Below are positions 52,655 through 64,000 of a DNA stretch of 64,000 bases, in pieces. Both the position numbers and the translations under genes were made by a program. Positions within the stretch are counted from its first letter, which is position 1. The number at the start of each line of letters is the position of its first letter. This DNA is from Cordilura impudica (lineage: Eukaryota > Arthropoda > Insecta > Diptera > Scathophagidae). The notes beneath the pieces are model-generated. The model was not told the origin of the DNA, searched no databases, and saw only the letters and a program-made list of their open reading frames with translations. The stretch covers positions 94,596,051 through 94,660,050 of the forward strand of contig OY821521.1 in assembly GCA_963682025.1 (NCBI GenBank). The letters are read 5' to 3'.

Positions 52655-53400
52655 TATTTTTCTATGACTCAATTGATATTTTCTGAAATTAAGTTCATAT
52701 TTTCTGAAGTAAATTTAATAATTTCTGATACACATTTGATGTTTACTGAAATACATTTGATATTTTCTGAAATACATTTGATAATTTCAGAAATAAATTT
52801 TATGTTTTCTGAAATACATTTGATGTTTCCTGAAATACATTTAAAATTTTCTTGAACACTTTTGATGGAATCTGAGATACATATGACAATTTCTGAAATA
52901 CATTTGTTGTTTTCTGAAATATAGTTGATATTTTCTGAAATACATTTCATAATTGCTGAAATACGTTTGATAATTTCGGAAATACATTGGATATTTTCTG
53001 AAATACATTTGATAATTTCTGAAACTCAATTGGTATTTTCTGAAATTCAATTGATATTTTCTGAAATGCAAATTATACTTTCGGAAAATCAATTGATGCT
53101 TTCTGAAATAGAATTGATTTTTACAGAAAATCAATTGGTGTTTTCTGAAAGTCAATTGATACTTTCTGAAAGTCAATTTATGTTTTCTGAAATACAATTG
53201 ATGTTTTCTGATATACAATTCGAAAAGGTGTAGGTAATTAAAAAAACACCTAAGTTTATTTTTGACTTCTTGACATAATTGATATTTTCTGAAAACCCAT
53301 TGATGTTTTCTGAAACACAATTGATACTTTCTGAAATTCAAATGATGTTTTCTAAAATTCAATTGATGTTTTCTGATATACAATTCGAAAAGGTGTAGGT
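52655..53400 (+). repeat. 21 bp minisatellite array (tttctgaaatacatttgatat)n
   Basis: About 33 units. The 21 bp period equals seven codons, so every frame gives heptad-like peptides (for example SEIHLIF repeated); this explains the long frames on both strands and is not evidence of a gene. A 54 bp direct repeat starting 'caattcgaaaaggtgtaggt' occurs at 53217 and again at 53381. Confidence 0.88.
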
Positions 53401-53439
53401 AATTAAAAAAACACCTAAGTTTATTTTTGACTTCTTCAA

Positions 53440-53750
53440 AGTTTTCTTAGTATTTAGCTTTTTAAACTCAAAGCACACCTAGCGGTTCTGCTTACTAACA
53501 AAGTTCTGTCAATAACAAATATATATTTGAATAATAAAATAAAAACTATGTAAGTTTGTGAACATGTTAAACTCACAGCTCACCTAGCGGTCAATAGCTT
53601 GAATATATAAAATTAACGAAAAAGATTTGTGATTTTGCTAAACAGACAGCGAACTCGGCGGTTCTGCTTACTAAATACATCAATACAGTTACATATACGT
53701 CACACCGATTTTCCCTTACGCTGTTTTTGTGATTGTATTGACTTTTTACA
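53440..53750. repeat. Three-copy ~115 bp repeat plus family C fragment
   Basis: 'cacacctagcggttctgctt' (53473), 'ctcacctagcggtcaatagc' (53580) and 'cgaactcggcggttctgctt' (53650) mark three units. The right end 53700-53745 ('cacaccgattttcccttacg') matches family C. Confidence 0.65.
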
Positions 53751-54122
53751 ATGTACATTCCCAAATTAACAAAATCAAAAAAAAAAAAAATAAAAAAAAA
53801 TTAAATACATGTTCAACGATGAAAAAGCAACAATATTCTCAAATCAAACCAAACACTAAAGCAACAAAGCAAAATAAAACATCTTAAACCTTAGCGATGT
53901 TGTATACGAAATTGCATGGCATGGCAATGAGACGATGGAACAACAGAACGAATGTGTGGGACAAGAATTGATGTACATAAGGCGGATATAAACAAAGAGA
54001 GAAGCCACAGCACTCGCTCAGCATGTGAAAGCCAATAAACATCTGGTTTATTTTGACAAAATTAGAACACTTGACGGGGAGAGGAGCTAAAATAAAGGAT
54101 ACACATTCGAAACTTTACGCAT
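53751..54122. other. Non-coding flank of the hAT insertion
   Basis: A-rich, no gene recognised. Together with 58702 onward it represents the pre-insertion locus. Confidence 0.45.
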
Positions 54123-54291
54123 ACTACAGCCAGTGTTACCATTGTGCAACTAAAGTTGCAATTTGCTACTTTTTTAGCAGCCTCTGACTTTTTGTGCCAC
54201 TTTTTCCAGCTCGTCAAATTTTGCCACTTTTTCTAACTTTCTGCTATGTTTTCCTCTCTTTTTTTTAAATGGAAGTTGGTAACCTCATATC

Positions 54292-56358
54292 TTGTCATAT
54301 TTTGAAACAAGAAATGTGAAGTACATAAATACAAGTAAAATCCTCTATGGACAGGTAAGCAATTTTGAAGACGAATCTTTAAATGAAAATAGACAGGCCT
54401 TGGAAAATAACTCTGAAATTACCCTTCAAACAATTTCAGAATCTGAAGACAATAATGAGATTGAATCGGAAAAATATGAAAGTCCTACTTGTTCGTCAAA
54501 AAGACGCATTATTTCTCGAAATTACTGCAAAGAATGGGAGTTGGATTATAAATGGCTTAAACAAGATGACGAAACAGAGCGGCCTTTTTGTATTGCTTGT
54601 AAGAAAATTTTGAAACGGGGAAACATATCGCTAATATAAAGCAAGCCTGTGAAAACAGTAAAATACGGCTGGCCGACTTTTTGCCCAAACAGAATACAGA
54701 CTTACGAAAAAATGTTGCAGTTGCAGAAATAAAATTAGTTTTACGAGCTATAAGTAAAAACCATTCGTTTAAGTCTACGGACGGAATAAGTAAATTTAAT
54801 TCTTTAATTTTTCCAGATTCAAATATAGCTAAGTCGGTGACTACAAACTATTAAAAATCATTAACTTAACAAGAACAAATTTAATTTATTACAGGAAACT
54901 TGTGGTCGAACTAAATCTAAGGAAATTGCTCAGTTTCTCAGAAGTGAGGTTCATCTGGCTATAGTCGAAAAAATGAAAAAGCAACACTTTAGCCTCATTA
55001 TCAACGAGACAACTGATATTTCGACCGACAAATGTTTAGTATGGTAGTTAGGCAATTGAGCATGGATCGAGGCAAAACTGAAGATCATTTTTTTAAATTA
55101 GTACAGACAGAAAATGGAAAAGGCGAAACTATTTGCAAAATTGTGCTGGAAACTCTTGAAACAAATAAAATTCCATTGCCAAATTTTATCGGGTTTGTGA
55201 CTGACAACGCCTCCACTATGGTTGGAAGAAACAACGGAGAGTCGAGTTTGTTAAAAAAAAAATTTCCTCACTTGTTCCATTTAGGCTGTGTCTGCCACTC
55301 TGTAAATTTAATGAATATTTCAGCTTTAGAGTGCATACCCGGAAACATAGAGATTTTATTTAAGAACATTTTTAACTTTTTTAGAAGCTCAAACAGGCAA
55401 GTAGATTTTAAAGAATTGCAGAATATCTTAAACGTCCCAGGACATAAGCTTTTAAGGCTTTCGGACACTCGATGGCTTTCGTTCGATATAATCTTGGAAC
55501 AGATATAATCTTAGAACAGTAGACAGTACTACAGCATTATTTCATTCGGGCGAAATTTGTTTTTATTTGTCATTTATTTAAAATTTTTAGTATATATTCT
55601 ACGTATTATGAATAAATTTAACAACTATTTTCAGAGCGAGTCGTCTCAAATAATATACCTAATATCATATACGAAAGAGATTTTACTCGAAATTTTACAA
55701 AATTTTCTGAAGTCACAAATCTAGAAAGTATAAATTATAGATATACGTTAAATAATAAAGATGTTGCAAATATATATATAGGCCATGAAGCTGAAACTGA
55801 AAAAATTTCCAATATTGAATGCATAGCGATAAAAAATATTTTAAAATTTTACCAAAAACTCTGCGACGAAATATTGATGAGGATAAATATAACGATAAGA
55901 AACTGAATATTTTAAGCTATTTACAACCAACTTTTTTTACCACAATCAAAGATGTTAACTATATTGATCTCATATCGGAATTTGATAATGTTATAAGTGA
56001 ACCTGAGGCTTTTAGTACTGAGTACAAATTGTTAGAAAGTAAAGTTAAGGATAAATCTTACGAAAAAATTTTTTCAATTAAAAACGCTGAACGTTTCTGG
56101 CACACAGTAGGTAGTTTAAACGAACCTATGTATATAAATTTATACAAATTAGCTGCGCACTTTATCAGCGCGTGTGCGGAAAGATTTTTTTCTAAATTAA
56201 GATTAATGAAAAATAAACAAACCAATAGGTTAAGAGTAGAAATATTTGATTCCATGCTATCGGCTCTAAATCTGCTAGATATCGAAGTAGAAGACTGGAT
56301 TTCCAGTAATGAACTTATAAAAAAGTATAAAAACAAAATTTCAAAAAATAAAATGTAA
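54292..56358 (+). pseudogene. hAT transposase pseudogene
   Basis: In order: an acidic N-terminus, a BED-type zinc finger (KEWELDYKWLKQDDETERPF, CIACKK, near 54525-54610), a frameshift at about 54612, KIRLADFLPKQNTDLRKNVA and EIKLVLRAISKNHSF, a stop, then HFSLIINETTDISTDKCL (first catalytic region, Asn where the usual Asp precedes Glu), another shift, FSMVVRQLSMDRGKTEDHFF, FIGFVTDNASTMVG with the second Asp, CVCHSVNLMN, and SDTRWLS near 55465. After a gap with stops (55509-55632, possibly an intron: it ends in ttttcag) comes NILSYLQPTFF and the hAT dimerisation domain, HFISACAERFFSKLRLMKNK, LRVEIFDSMLSALNLLD. At least three frameshifts. The first frame opens with TTG; no good ATG is visible. 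Confidence 0.87.
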
Positions 56359-56467
56359 AGTTAATGTAAAAAAACGTATGAAATACTTAACATGTCAAAT
56401 AGTTTTAAATACATTATAGTATGTACAAGTTATTATAGAAAAAGATATTTTAACTATCTTTTTAACA

Positions 56468-58540
56468 GAGTTCAGAAAAAAACACACACTGAATAAAAAA
56501 TTCGTACATATATGTAAACAAACAAAACTTAGACCAACACACACATATTTTTATTTTCATATCAATTATGTTTGTTTTTAAATTTACTTCGGTGCCCAAC
56601 ACCATCATGACTTGTGTTCGTTTTAATATTTCGTTATTTACACGAACATTTTTCTATCACGTACTTTTTGTTTGGATCACACATAAACCACACAGATTCC
56701 AGTGTTGCTTTATTTGAAGTTCGTGTTCTGGTACGTGCACCGAGAAAAAAACAGAACATGTACAATAAACAGGTTCGAGCTCAGTTATATTTTAAGTCGT
56801 GTTCTGGCTCGTGTACTAAGAAAAAACTGAAAATGTACAATAAACAGATTCGAGTTCAGTTATATTTTAAGTCGTGTTCTGGCTCGTGTACTAAGAAAAA
56901 ACAGAACATGTACAATAAACAGGTTCGATTACAGTTATATTTTAAATTCGTGTTCTGGCTCGTGTACTGCGAAAAATTGAAACATCAATTCGCGATCTGA
57001 TACACCCCGATAAAAACGACGACAATTGTTTCAACCAAATTTATTAAAATTTTACTGACCCTTTTTTATGACTTACGTTGCAAATTGTTTACAATTGTCA
57101 AATATTTTAAAATTTTATTGGAAATTTTTTTGTGATTTTGAAATTATTTACAATTGTTTTTATTGACTGGTTTTTATTTTAATAAAATATGGTAATAAAA
57201 TACTTAAGACACAAAAACTATTTAGCATCATAAAAGTTACACTTGTTGGTTGTTATGTTTTTTTGCATTACCCACCACTATTTACGCAACCAATTAGTGT
57301 CATAGACGAAAAACCCAATTTTGCGGCATAAAAGACACACTTGTTGGTTGTAAGGATCTTTTGCAAACATTTTTTTTTTTTTTGGTAACAAATAACTTTA
57401 GACACAAACAAATTTTGCATCATAAAAAACACAATCACCCACCCTTAATTTGCGAACCAATTAGTGTCAATGCACAATCCTTTTCGCATTGATGTTTTGG
57501 AATGTTTTGCGTAAAAACACAATGAGTGTCAATAAAAAAAACCCAAAAAAATATTTTCATATTTTATTGTCCCTTTTTTATGACTTACGTTACAATTGCT
57601 TGTAAGTGTTACAATTTCACGCAATTGATTTTGCAATAAATAGCGAGTGCGTGCGTCATTTATTCATTAAAAGTGGTTCAGTTTTCATTAGATCGTGATC
57701 TATAAGTGTACTGTGTTATTGTGTAAATTGCAAATATTTTGTGAAAATTAAAAAAATTGGAAAGCAATAACAGAAACAAGTTTTGCTATAAAAAATACGC
57801 AACTTTTAATAGCGAAACGAAAAAATTTACATGTCTGATTGAAACCTGCAAGAAAGATTTAAGTGCAGTGTGCAGTTTTTGTGTCTTAAATATTTTATTA
57901 CCATATTTTATTAAAATAAAAACCAGTCAATAAAAACAATTGTAAATAATTTCAACGTAAATCACAAAAAAATTGCCAATAAAATTTTAAAATATTTGAC
58001 AATTGTAAACAATTTGCAACGTAAGTCATAAAAAAGGGTCAATAAAATTTTAATAAATTTGGTTGAAACCATTGTCGTCGTTTTTATCGGGGTGTATCAG
58101 ATCGCGAATTGATGTTTCAATTTTTCGCAGTACACGAGCCAGAACACGAATTTAAAATATAACTGAACTCGAACCTGTTTATTGTACATGTTCAGTTTTT
58201 TCTTAGTACACGAGCCAGAACACGACTTAAAATATAACTGAGCTCGAACCTGTTTATTGTACATGTTCTGTTTTTTTCTCAGTGCACGTACCAGAACACG
58301 AACTTCAAATAAAGCAACACTCGAATCTGTGAGTTTATGTGTGATCGAAACAAAAAGTACGTGATAGAAAAATGTTCGTGTAAATAACGAAATATTAAAA
58401 CGAACACAGTCATGATGGTGTTGGGCGCCGTAGAGAATTTAGAAACGCACATAATTGATATGAAAATAAAGATATGTGTTGGCTGCTTTTGAACAGAACA
58501 TTGTGTGTTTCATGTGTGTATTTTCTGAACCTTGCTTTTT
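56468..58540. repeat. ~2.07 kb foldback region inside the hAT element
   Basis: Arm 1 (56468-57223) and arm 2 (57872-58540) are inverted copies. Shared pieces include 'gttcagaaaa.acacac', 'cccaacaccatcatgac', 'gttcgttttaatatttcg', 'tctatcacgtactttttgtt' and 'aaaaccagtcaataaaaaca' in inverse. The 650 bp centre contains a diverged direct repeat ('cacttgttggttgt' at 57242 and 57340). It may be a separate foldback element nested in hAT or an internal part of this hAT family. Confidence 0.8.
56720..56960 (+). repeat. ~75 bp tandem repeat in foldback arm 1
   Basis: Four units starting 'tcgtgttctggctcgtgtac' at about 56720, 56802, 56873 and 56948, each containing 'atgtacaataaacag'. The 25-codon period yields a repetitive frame (MYNKQ.R.QLYFK) that is a by-product. 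Arm 2 has fewer units (58120-58300), so unit number differs between arms. Confidence 0.75.
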
Positions 58541-58701
58541 AGTGAATTCTTTTTTAGTTTTTATTTCATTTGAATTGTTAATTTTGTTGTTTTCTTGTTA
58601 TGTTGCATTAAATAAAAATTGAAAAATATGTGCCACTTTTTTGAAAAAACGACTATTTATGCTACTTTTTCAAAATTGTCAACGGTAACACTGACTACAG
58701 C

Positions 58702-60380
58702 GATTAGAATATGCAATGAACACAAGAGAGGATAAAGACAACACGAAGCTGCAATGTTCGGTTGAAATAACTTGGTAAAATAGTTAAAGTTCTGTGATAC
58801 TAGCGTTACGATGAATTTGCGATTTCTGTGTTGTTATAATTTATTTATTTATTTACATATATTTTCTGTATCGTGTACTCTAGTTTTTTTTAGATAAATA
58901 AGAAATAATAATCAAAAAGATGTTATATAGAATCGTAAGTTGATCAGTGATGTTAATTTCATTTTGTAATAATAATTTTAAAAAAATTGCTTTATGTTTA
59001 TTTTATTTTGTTGCCAGATTTAAAAATAAATACACTCCTGAAGAAGTTTAAAAAAAGCAGACGAAATGTTGAGCGATTGATTTTTATTTGCACTAAATTT
59101 AACCATCATTATTCCGTAAGTAAACTCCTTTCACAACCTTGAAAAATAATGCAATTTTTCAAATAGTAACTAATTATTTCTGTAGAAGACACGATCATTG
59201 TGGTAGCCGTATCCGACATTGGTAGTAATATTGAGTTTAAGACACAGGTGGAGGGTGTCAAAGACTCCGCACAGCCGAATTTAATACTCTTCTTGTTTAA
59301 TTTAATTAATTTAATTAATTTAATTTTATATATAAAACAGATACTTTTTAACAAAAGGAATTTAAAAAAAAAAGATACTTGCAAAAGAAAATATACTTTT
59401 GAAGTATCCGTATCCATTTGGTTACACTCGCAACCCAATAAGGTGTCGAATAACAAATAGTTTTAAATTACTTTTCTCTAAGAAGGAAGGAAAGGTGCCA
59501 TTTTAACTAGAATACCTATAAATCCATTACTTTACTATTTAAGAGTTTTAAGTTTCATTAATTAATAAAATGAAAATATGGAATACACAAAAAGAGTTTA
59601 AAATAATCTTTTCATAATATGGCTGACAAGAGGGAAAACGTCAATAAGATGAGGTTTCACTAATTGAAGGTATATTGGCGTCAAAAAGCTAAATAAAAAC
59701 TTTGAAATCAAATAGCAAACATTAATAAGGAAATGAAAACTAAGAGGTTGAGTAGAGTAAAATACCGAATATTTAAAATGTTGCTATCATAACATATTTA
59801 GGTTAACTTTTTATACGAAACATAAATTGGTCAAGAATCGTCTTTGCATATATGCAGATTCTTCTATACCCTTCAAATAATAAGAAGCTGTTTATTATTA
59901 TTTGATTATTTATTCCATTGAACAAGAACAAAATATTAAAATTTTTAATAAAAAAAAAACAACCTTAATATTTCAGTCCATGATACAACAACACCTATAT
60001 GTTTATTTCGACATTATTCAAGTTAATTCTACTGATATTGTAAGTCACTACCGAAAATATAATACAGACAAAAAACCAAAAATATGTTAATATAATACCC
60101 CAAGGTCATTATATAAATCCCTATTAAACGGCAGCTAAAAAAAAAATATGCAAAAGGAAAAACGAAAAAAAAATACATATTTAAATGAAATAAAATATTC
60201 GATATCATATTGTTTCGAATTCAGCTTGTTTATTAAATATTCATGATTTTGGCAGTTGCATGGCACACTTTGATGTTGTAGTTGATAAAATCGGCTAAGA
60301 GTGCTTAACCTTTGGCTGTATTTTCTTCTGCAATCACTACAACCCAGAACGTTGAAAGAATGATATTTTGTTTACCATCT
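58702..60380. other. Non-coding stretch
   Basis: AT-rich. Frames at 59109-59456 (minus) and 59200-59460 (plus) overlap one another and show no motif. A truncated hairpin-like 'tatacccttcaaataataag' at 59868 may be an old family B end. No gene supported. Confidence 0.5.
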
Positions 60381-61075
60381 AACAGATTTTCTAAAGGAAA
60401 ACAAATGACTCAGAATCTGAGATGTTCCTATAAGAATAATGCCTCAGAATCTAAGAGTTTTGTATAGGAAAATTTTAAGAATTTGGGAGTTTTTCTTTGC
60501 GAAAAATTGTCTCAGATCTTAGGGGTTTTTCTACAGGAAAAATGCCTCTCATTCTGGGAGTCTTTCTATAGGAAAAATGTCTGAAAACCTGATGGATTTT
60601 CTATAAGAATTGAAGGTTTTACTATGGGAAAAATATATCAAACGCAGAGCTTTTTTACATAAAAAAATGCTTCTGAATTCGAGGGATATTCTAGAAGAAG
60701 AATACCTAAAAACTTGAGGGTTTTTCTTTGGCAAATATGCCACAAAATAAAGAAAATACTTCAGAACCGCAGGGTTTTTCTATAGGAGAATGCCACAGAA
60801 AACAAGCGTTTTTGGATTTGAAGGTTTGGCTATGGTTAAAATTCCGCAGAATCTTAAGGTTTTTATACGAAAAATGCTTTGGAATCGGAGGATTTTTCTC
60901 CAGAGAATATGCCTCGGAATTTGATGGTTCCATATAACGAAAATACTTCGATTCTGAAAGTTTTTCTTAAGCAAAAATGACTCAGATTGCAAGACTTTTC
61001 TATAGGAAAAATTCCTAAAAATCGGAGGGTTTTGCTATATGGAAAACAGCTAAGATTCCGAGGAAATATGCCCAG
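60380..61075. repeat. Minisatellite, ~38 bp unit
   Basis: About 17 degenerate units of 'gagggtttttctataggaaaaatgcctcagaatc'. Frames on both strands within it are repeat by-products. The same unit occurs at 8300-8515, over 50 kb away. Confidence 0.85.
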
Positions 61076-61705
61076 GGTCTGACGTAGAAAGAAATAACTC
61101 TATCAAAGTTCTGAGGTGTCTTTGCTTTGCGAAAGGTAAACAATAGCAAAATATGTGCTCTCTAGTACGTACATAAAATCATGCATACTCTAGAGAAAAA
61201 AAAACAATTTAAAATAAATATAAATATAATAGCAAAACAAAATCATCAAAATTTTATAGAATCTTGATTTGCATAGACCGACTGACAACGACTGATGCTG
61301 TTTATGAAAAAAAAAATTCTTAAAACAAACAAAAGTTTTACCAGAATATCTAAATTCTTCTATTTTAAAAATTTCAATCTTGTTGCTGCAACACGCAAAC
61401 CGAAGAATAAATTTAAACGAATATATTCAAAAAGAAAACAGTGGTAGGTAAGTAGAATTTTTGGTAAAAAATATGTTTGAAATATTGTTGTAACACAGAC
61501 TCGAAAATGTTAAAAAAAAAGCGCCCATAAATAAACACCTCGGAAGAACACTGTAATTCGTTTAAGTTGCTTTTAGCAGAAACTCCTTTTGGTTCGATCA
61601 AAGATTCAAACCACTGTTCCATAGTAGCAGCATTCTAGTTTAAGTAGCCAGACCAAACAAGTGGGTACAGTAAAAAAAATTTAATAAATTTTCTTAAAAC
61701 AAAAA
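61076..61705. other. Non-coding stretch
   Basis: No gene recognised; a 69-codon minus frame (61413-61622) has no family features. Confidence 0.45.
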
Positions 61706-62242
61706 AATTTATATATATATATAAAATTCATTTTCTGTTTGTTTGTTTGTTCGTAATAAAAATTTTTATTTTTCAACGGATTTCTCTAAAATTTGGTACG
61801 CTGATCTCTGTATTCCGGAAAATGTCGCCATGTGATCCTTACCAGCCATGCCTACTTTTACGCCCACTTTTTGTATACAGTTCATTTTCTGTTTTGGTAT
61901 ATTTGTTCGCTATATAAACTTTTATCTTTCAACGGCTTTCTCTTAAATTTGGTACACGTAATCTCTGTAATCCAGCAAGGTCACTTTTTATTTAAATTTT
62001 TTAAAAATTAATTTTCTGTTTTCAATAGATTTCTCTGAAAATTGGTACACACGATCTCTGTACCCCACAAAATGTCGCTATATGATTCTTAACGACCATG
62101 CATACTTTTATGCCCACTTTTTGTGTTCAATTCATTTTCTGTTTTTTTTATATATTTGTTCGCTATAAAAATTTTTATTTTTCAACGGATTTCTCTAAAA
62201 TTTGGTACGCACGATCTCTGTACTTCGCTATACAAACTTTTA
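61706..62242 (+). mobile_element. Helitron-like 5' region with tandem units, a second Helitron family
   Basis: Begins 'atatatatataaaattcatt' then 'ttctgtttgtttgtttgttc', the usual layout of a Helitron 5' end. About four units of 110-180 bp follow, each with 'ttcaacggatttctctaaaatttggtac', 'gatctctgta' and 'acgcccactttttgt' or variants (61775, 61938, 62020, 62178). The last unit breaks at 'gtacttcgctatac', where family B begins. No 3' end found. Confidence 0.6.
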
Positions 62243-63050
62243 TTATACCCTCCACTGCAGTGTGCAGAGGGTATATATAAGTTTGTCATTCTGTTTGTAA
62301 TAATTAGAAAAAAAATTTTGGACCCCATAAAATATATATATTTGTGATCCTTAGAACAACCGGAGTTGATATAGCGATGTCCGTCTGTCCGTCTGTGGAA
62401 ATCACGATGACAGCATCAATCGGGCAGCTAAGGCGCTTGTTGATATAAAAAATGATTCACTAACATCCTGTAAAGTTTGCTGTTTAAAATCGCCTAAATC
62501 GGTCGATTAGGGCCCGAGATTTGAATGATGAACTAAAAAAAAGTCTTGAAGAAATATAATTTTCTATGTTGTTCTTGTCACGATCACGCTCTCAATAGGA
62601 TATCTAAGGTGATTATTTTAAGTGATAATGATTCACCAAATTCATAGGAAGATTTCTGTTTCAAAAATCATTACAATCGGTGGAACAGGTCCAGGGAAAT
62701 CTCTGAAAAATTAAAAAAAAATGAAAAATATGATGTTTCTATATTGTTCTTGTTGTTATTATAAATGTTGTATTGTTGTCATAGCTGGACTTGTTGTTTT
62801 TTTGGTCGTTGTGGTAATAATATAATAAAAGCTAACCCTTTGTACATTTTTTTTTATCAACTCTGGTAGAAAAATTTTAAAGTTTCCATTGTTTTGGAAT
62901 CACTAAAAAAAATTTACTAGATCATTTCTGTTATTGCCACGAGCCTGCCTGCAAAGTTTCAGATCGATTGGGTTACGGGAAAGGTGTTAAAATCGATCCA
63001 AAAATTTTTCGACAAACAGACACTACGAGTTAATATAAAGGGAGTAAAAA
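62243..63050 (+). mobile_element. Repeat family B, long copy (~800 bp)
   Basis: Terminal hairpin TATACCCTC...GAGGGTATA at 62245-62275, 'aagtttgtcattctgtttg', 'gcgatgtccgtctgtccgtctg' split at 62375-62398, then two diverged direct repeats around 'atgattcac.aa' with 'cctg.gaagtttgctgtt' (62450 and 62630). It ends 'gagttaatataaagggag'. This is the most complete copy and defines the family. No protein. Confidence 0.75.
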
Positions 63051-64000
63051 TTCATCAGCATAGCATCTAAAGCAAATGATGCTAAAATACCTAGTTGTTA
63101 ATAAAAAAAAAACAATGTAAATTTAGCAAAAAAAAATTTTATGTATTAATATATTTAAAGAGAAAAACACAAAAATAACGTTTGATGTTGTATTTTTTGT
63201 GCGTAATATTTACATATACATACATACACATATTAAATAATACAAATAATATACATATGTATATTCTATATACTATATAATTACTATAGAATATACATAT
63301 GTATATCCATAATAATTGCATGTTAGAAATAAATCGGTATATTATTTTATTTACATTAAATTCTGCAATATTTTGTTGTGGGGAAAATACATTTCTTTTG
63401 CATTAACAGAGTGTCACTTCGTTTTGCTCAACGTGACTATGCCACAGTAGATGGCGCCACAATTTTTGTTCTAATTAGCTTTGCAATAGTTATTTCTATT
63501 TTAACATGAATGTCAATATTTTCAAATAGATATCATACAGAACAATGTTAAGAGTATACACGGGCTGGTCTTTTATTTCATACGTTTTTTCATTATTCTT
63601 TTACAAATATGAAGTTTGGCATATTAACTTTTTGTTGTCTTCACAAAATAGAGTTACCGAGTTCATCAATGAGTTTTTTGCTTTCAAAACAGTTCTACAT
63701 AGTTATATAGAATTATTATTCTGCTTTACCTACAAAATATCTGATTGCGATTACATCTAATTTTTAAAAAATGTTTATAATTACTAAAGCATTATTATTC
63801 ACATAAATTGCACTTTTTAAATTTTCCATTCAAATTTAAGAAAATATCAATTCTAAAAACTGGAATTAAAATTTCAAATTATATATTAGAAAATATTAAT
63901 TGAATTTCAGAAAATCATATCAAAACGTTGGAAATAATAATTTGAAATTTAGAAGACATCAATTGCATCTTTAATATATAAATTTTATTCGTTAAACACA
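63051..64000. other. Non-coding; long palindrome and 21 bp repeat traces
   Basis: 63249-63306 is a palindrome with ~22 bp arms (tatacatatgtatattctata and its inverse), each arm itself built on ATATACATATGTATAT. From about 63835 to 63975 there are degenerate units like the 21 bp minisatellite at 52655 ('tgaatttcagaaaatcatatc'). A 71-codon frame (63545-63760) has no motif. Confidence 0.55.

Larger units (their letters stand above)
54131..58693 (+). mobile_element. hAT transposon, 4563 bp, with 8 bp target duplication
   Basis: Left end CAGTGTTACCATTGTGCAAC at 54131, right end the inverse of CAGTGTTACCGTTGACAATT at 58693. ACTACAGC at 54123-54130 and 58694-58701 is an exact 8 bp duplication, diagnostic of hAT. 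Subterminal 'gccacttttt' and 'gctacttttt' motifs occur at both ends. Contents: a broken transposase gene (54292-56358) and a ~2 kb foldback region (56468-58540). Confidence 0.92.

Noticed and set aside
52669..53383. Long open frames on both strands (up to 180 codons) with regular heptads, looking like coiled-coil proteins
   Set aside because: The DNA is a 21 bp minisatellite; a period divisible by three keeps all frames open. No start context, no non-repetitive part.
56614..57000. 128-codon frame with repeated SGSCTKKK units
   Set aside because: Generated by 75 bp tandem repeats in a foldback arm; the other arm does not preserve it.
59109..59460. Two overlapping frames on opposite strands of 86 and 115 codons
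   Set aside because: Low complexity, no motif, mutually overlapping; likely chance in AT-rich DNA.
300..64000. CRISPR array or prokaryotic defence system
   Set aside because: The repeats have no constant spacer pattern and the content is clearly eukaryotic transposons.

Overview
The window is AT-rich, intron-era eukaryotic DNA made almost entirely of transposable elements, their remnants and simple repeats. I see no convincing host gene, no rRNA or tRNA gene and no CRISPR array. The element mix (BEL/Pao LTR element, Jockey-type non-LTR fragments, Helitrons, hAT, mariner and pogo relatives, TTA- and TTAA-flanked MITEs, and many short elements with GTCY proto-microsatellites like the dipteran mini-me/DINE group) points to a fly, probably a large-genome cyclorrhaphan. 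The taxon is inference. | 0-8.5 kb: mini-me-like repeats, a (TTTTTAA)n array, a 1.14 kb terminal-inverted-repeat (TIR) transposon with remains of an unrecognised gene, a tRNA-derived SINE and a reverse-transcriptase fragment. 8.5-11.5 kb: a Helitron Rep remnant on the minus strand, split by one or two short plus-strand Helitrons that carry a ~140 bp internal array. 11.8-15.8 kb: several copies of the commonest family (family A) and a second SINE copy. 16-19.5 kb: two non-LTR reverse-transcriptase remnants around a dead mariner. 20-27.8 kb: degenerate repeats, a pogo/Tigger element with TA duplications, and a MITE with TTA duplications. | 27.9-37.6 kb: a Helitron on the minus strand with both termini, into which a complete BEL/Pao retrotransposon has inserted (identical 400 bp LTRs, 5 bp target duplication). 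The BEL coding region is broken by one frameshift and one in-frame stop although its LTRs do not differ. 37.7-40.6 kb: two MITEs abut so that three TTA copies flank them, and one contains a piggyBac-type MITE flanked by TTAA. 42-44.5 kb: a mariner fragment and a minisatellite. 45.3-48.1 kb: a DNA transposon with ~600 bp TIRs, a 4 bp ATAT duplication and a transposase-like protein I cannot assign to a named superfamily. 49-53.5 kb: family A again and two minisatellites. 54.1-58.7 kb: a full hAT element with an 8 bp duplication, a broken transposase and a ~2 kb foldback structure. 58.7-64 kb: a minisatellite, a Helitron-like 5' end and a long copy of repeat family B. | The genes do not work together as a host pathway; each block is the coding part of a selfish element, usually dead. 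The order of nesting gives a relative insertion history. All family calls are from motifs read by eye; no database search was possible.
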